From contig LR134390.1 in the NCBI GenBank assembly GCA_900637705.1, positions 744,001 through 808,000 on the forward strand: a stretch of 64,000 bases of DNA. Direction: 5' to 3'. This DNA comes from Fusobacterium varium (lineage in GTDB: Bacteria; Fusobacteriota; Fusobacteriia; Fusobacteriales; Fusobacteriaceae). A model generated the notes under the pieces. The model saw nothing but the letters and a program-made list of their open reading frames with translations. It was not told the origin of the DNA and ran no database searches. The number at the start of each line of letters is the position of its first letter. Position 1 is the stretch's first letter. This document shows positions 63,791 through 64,000 of the stretch, in pieces. A program made the position numbers and the translations under genes.

Positions 63791-64000
63791 ATGAATAATT
63801 TTGTTGAAAGATTTTTAAAATATGTAAAGATTGATACAGATTCAGATCCTTCGAGTAATGTATGTCCAAGTAGTGATATACAATTGAATTTAGCAAAAGT
63901 AATAGTAGAGGATTTGAAAGAATTAGGTCTTGAAGAAATATCATTAGATGAAAATGGATATGTAATGGCTGCACTTCCAGCAAATTGTGATTTAGATATT
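63791..64000 (+). CDS. pepT: Peptidase T, N-terminal part (runs off the window)
   Basis: The first 70 codons, cut by the window edge. NNFVERFLKYVKIDTDSDPSSNVCPSS and then LAKVIVEDLKELGLEEISLDENGYVMAALPAN are the standard start of the M20 aminotripeptidase PepT. AAGGGG lies upstream of the ATG. Confidence 0.85.
   Translation, partial: MNNFVERFLKYVKIDTDSDPSSNVCPSSDIQLNLAKVIVEDLKELGLEEISLDENGYVMAALPANCDLDI

Overview
The window is AT-rich chromosomal DNA that most likely comes from a Fusobacterium of the varium/ulcerans/mortiferum type. This is inferred from low G+C, a Gram-negative envelope (a 1273-residue type V autotransporter), anaerobe genes (rubrerythrin, MATE, Rrf2) and many amino-acid and peptide transporters. 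No rRNA, tRNA or CRISPR array was seen.

Layout. 1-4.9 kb: Rrf2 regulator, split ThrE exporter, HU protein, a frameshifted PRD regulator, an ElaA-like acetyltransferase and rubrerythrin. 5-12.4 kb: an accessory block with a diverged direct repeat, a phage/plasmid-type replication cassette (initiator-like protein, DnaC-like loader, small helix-turn-helix protein), then a large autotransporter bracketed by copies of a hairpin repeat. 12.4-13.2 kb: a GNAT toxin/antitoxin-like pair. 13.4-19.2 kb: a complete 2-aminoethylphosphonate uptake and degradation operon (binding protein, ATPase, fused permease, PhnX, PhnW). 19.4-26.4 kb: EamA transporter, a MITE-like structured element, argH with an NhaC-type transporter behind a structured leader, cobQ, a BtuF-like metal/cofactor-binding protein and an orphan small protein. 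26.8-31.1 kb: a membrane protein and a surface-polysaccharide cluster (flippase, pyruvyl transferase, glycosyltransferase), partly frameshifted. 31.8-37 kb: a FokI-like type IIS restriction-modification system with two separate methylases, then an IS3-family element. 37.4-50.4 kb: a glutamate-racemase-like protein lacking one catalytic cysteine, then a lysine riboswitch followed by SpmA/SpmB-like proteins, LD-carboxypeptidase, a second ThrE pair, LysA, an M20 deacylase, a YfcC carrier, DapF, a DAACS symporter and a ClC antiporter. Together these read as diaminopimelate/murein-peptide to lysine metabolism. 50.4-64 kb: small membrane proteins, two LysR regulators, split chromate transporter, an AbgT/M20 peptide-use operon with a clear promoter and palindromic operator, its regulator, MarR plus MATE efflux, and the start of pepT.

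One pattern matters for anyone using this annotation. At least eight genes are broken by single-base losses (the LysR gene by three), and a ninth, the replication protein, may be; the losses fall mostly in A or T runs. This looks more like a systematic base-calling problem than biology, so pseudogene and phase-variation readings should be held loosely.

The strongest leads for new biology are the replication-cassette/autotransporter unit with its flanking hairpin repeats, the lysine-riboswitch diaminopimelate cluster, the AbgT/DUF5058 peptide operon with its operator, the argH-NhaC pair behind an unidentified leader, and the cysteine-deficient racemase homologue.
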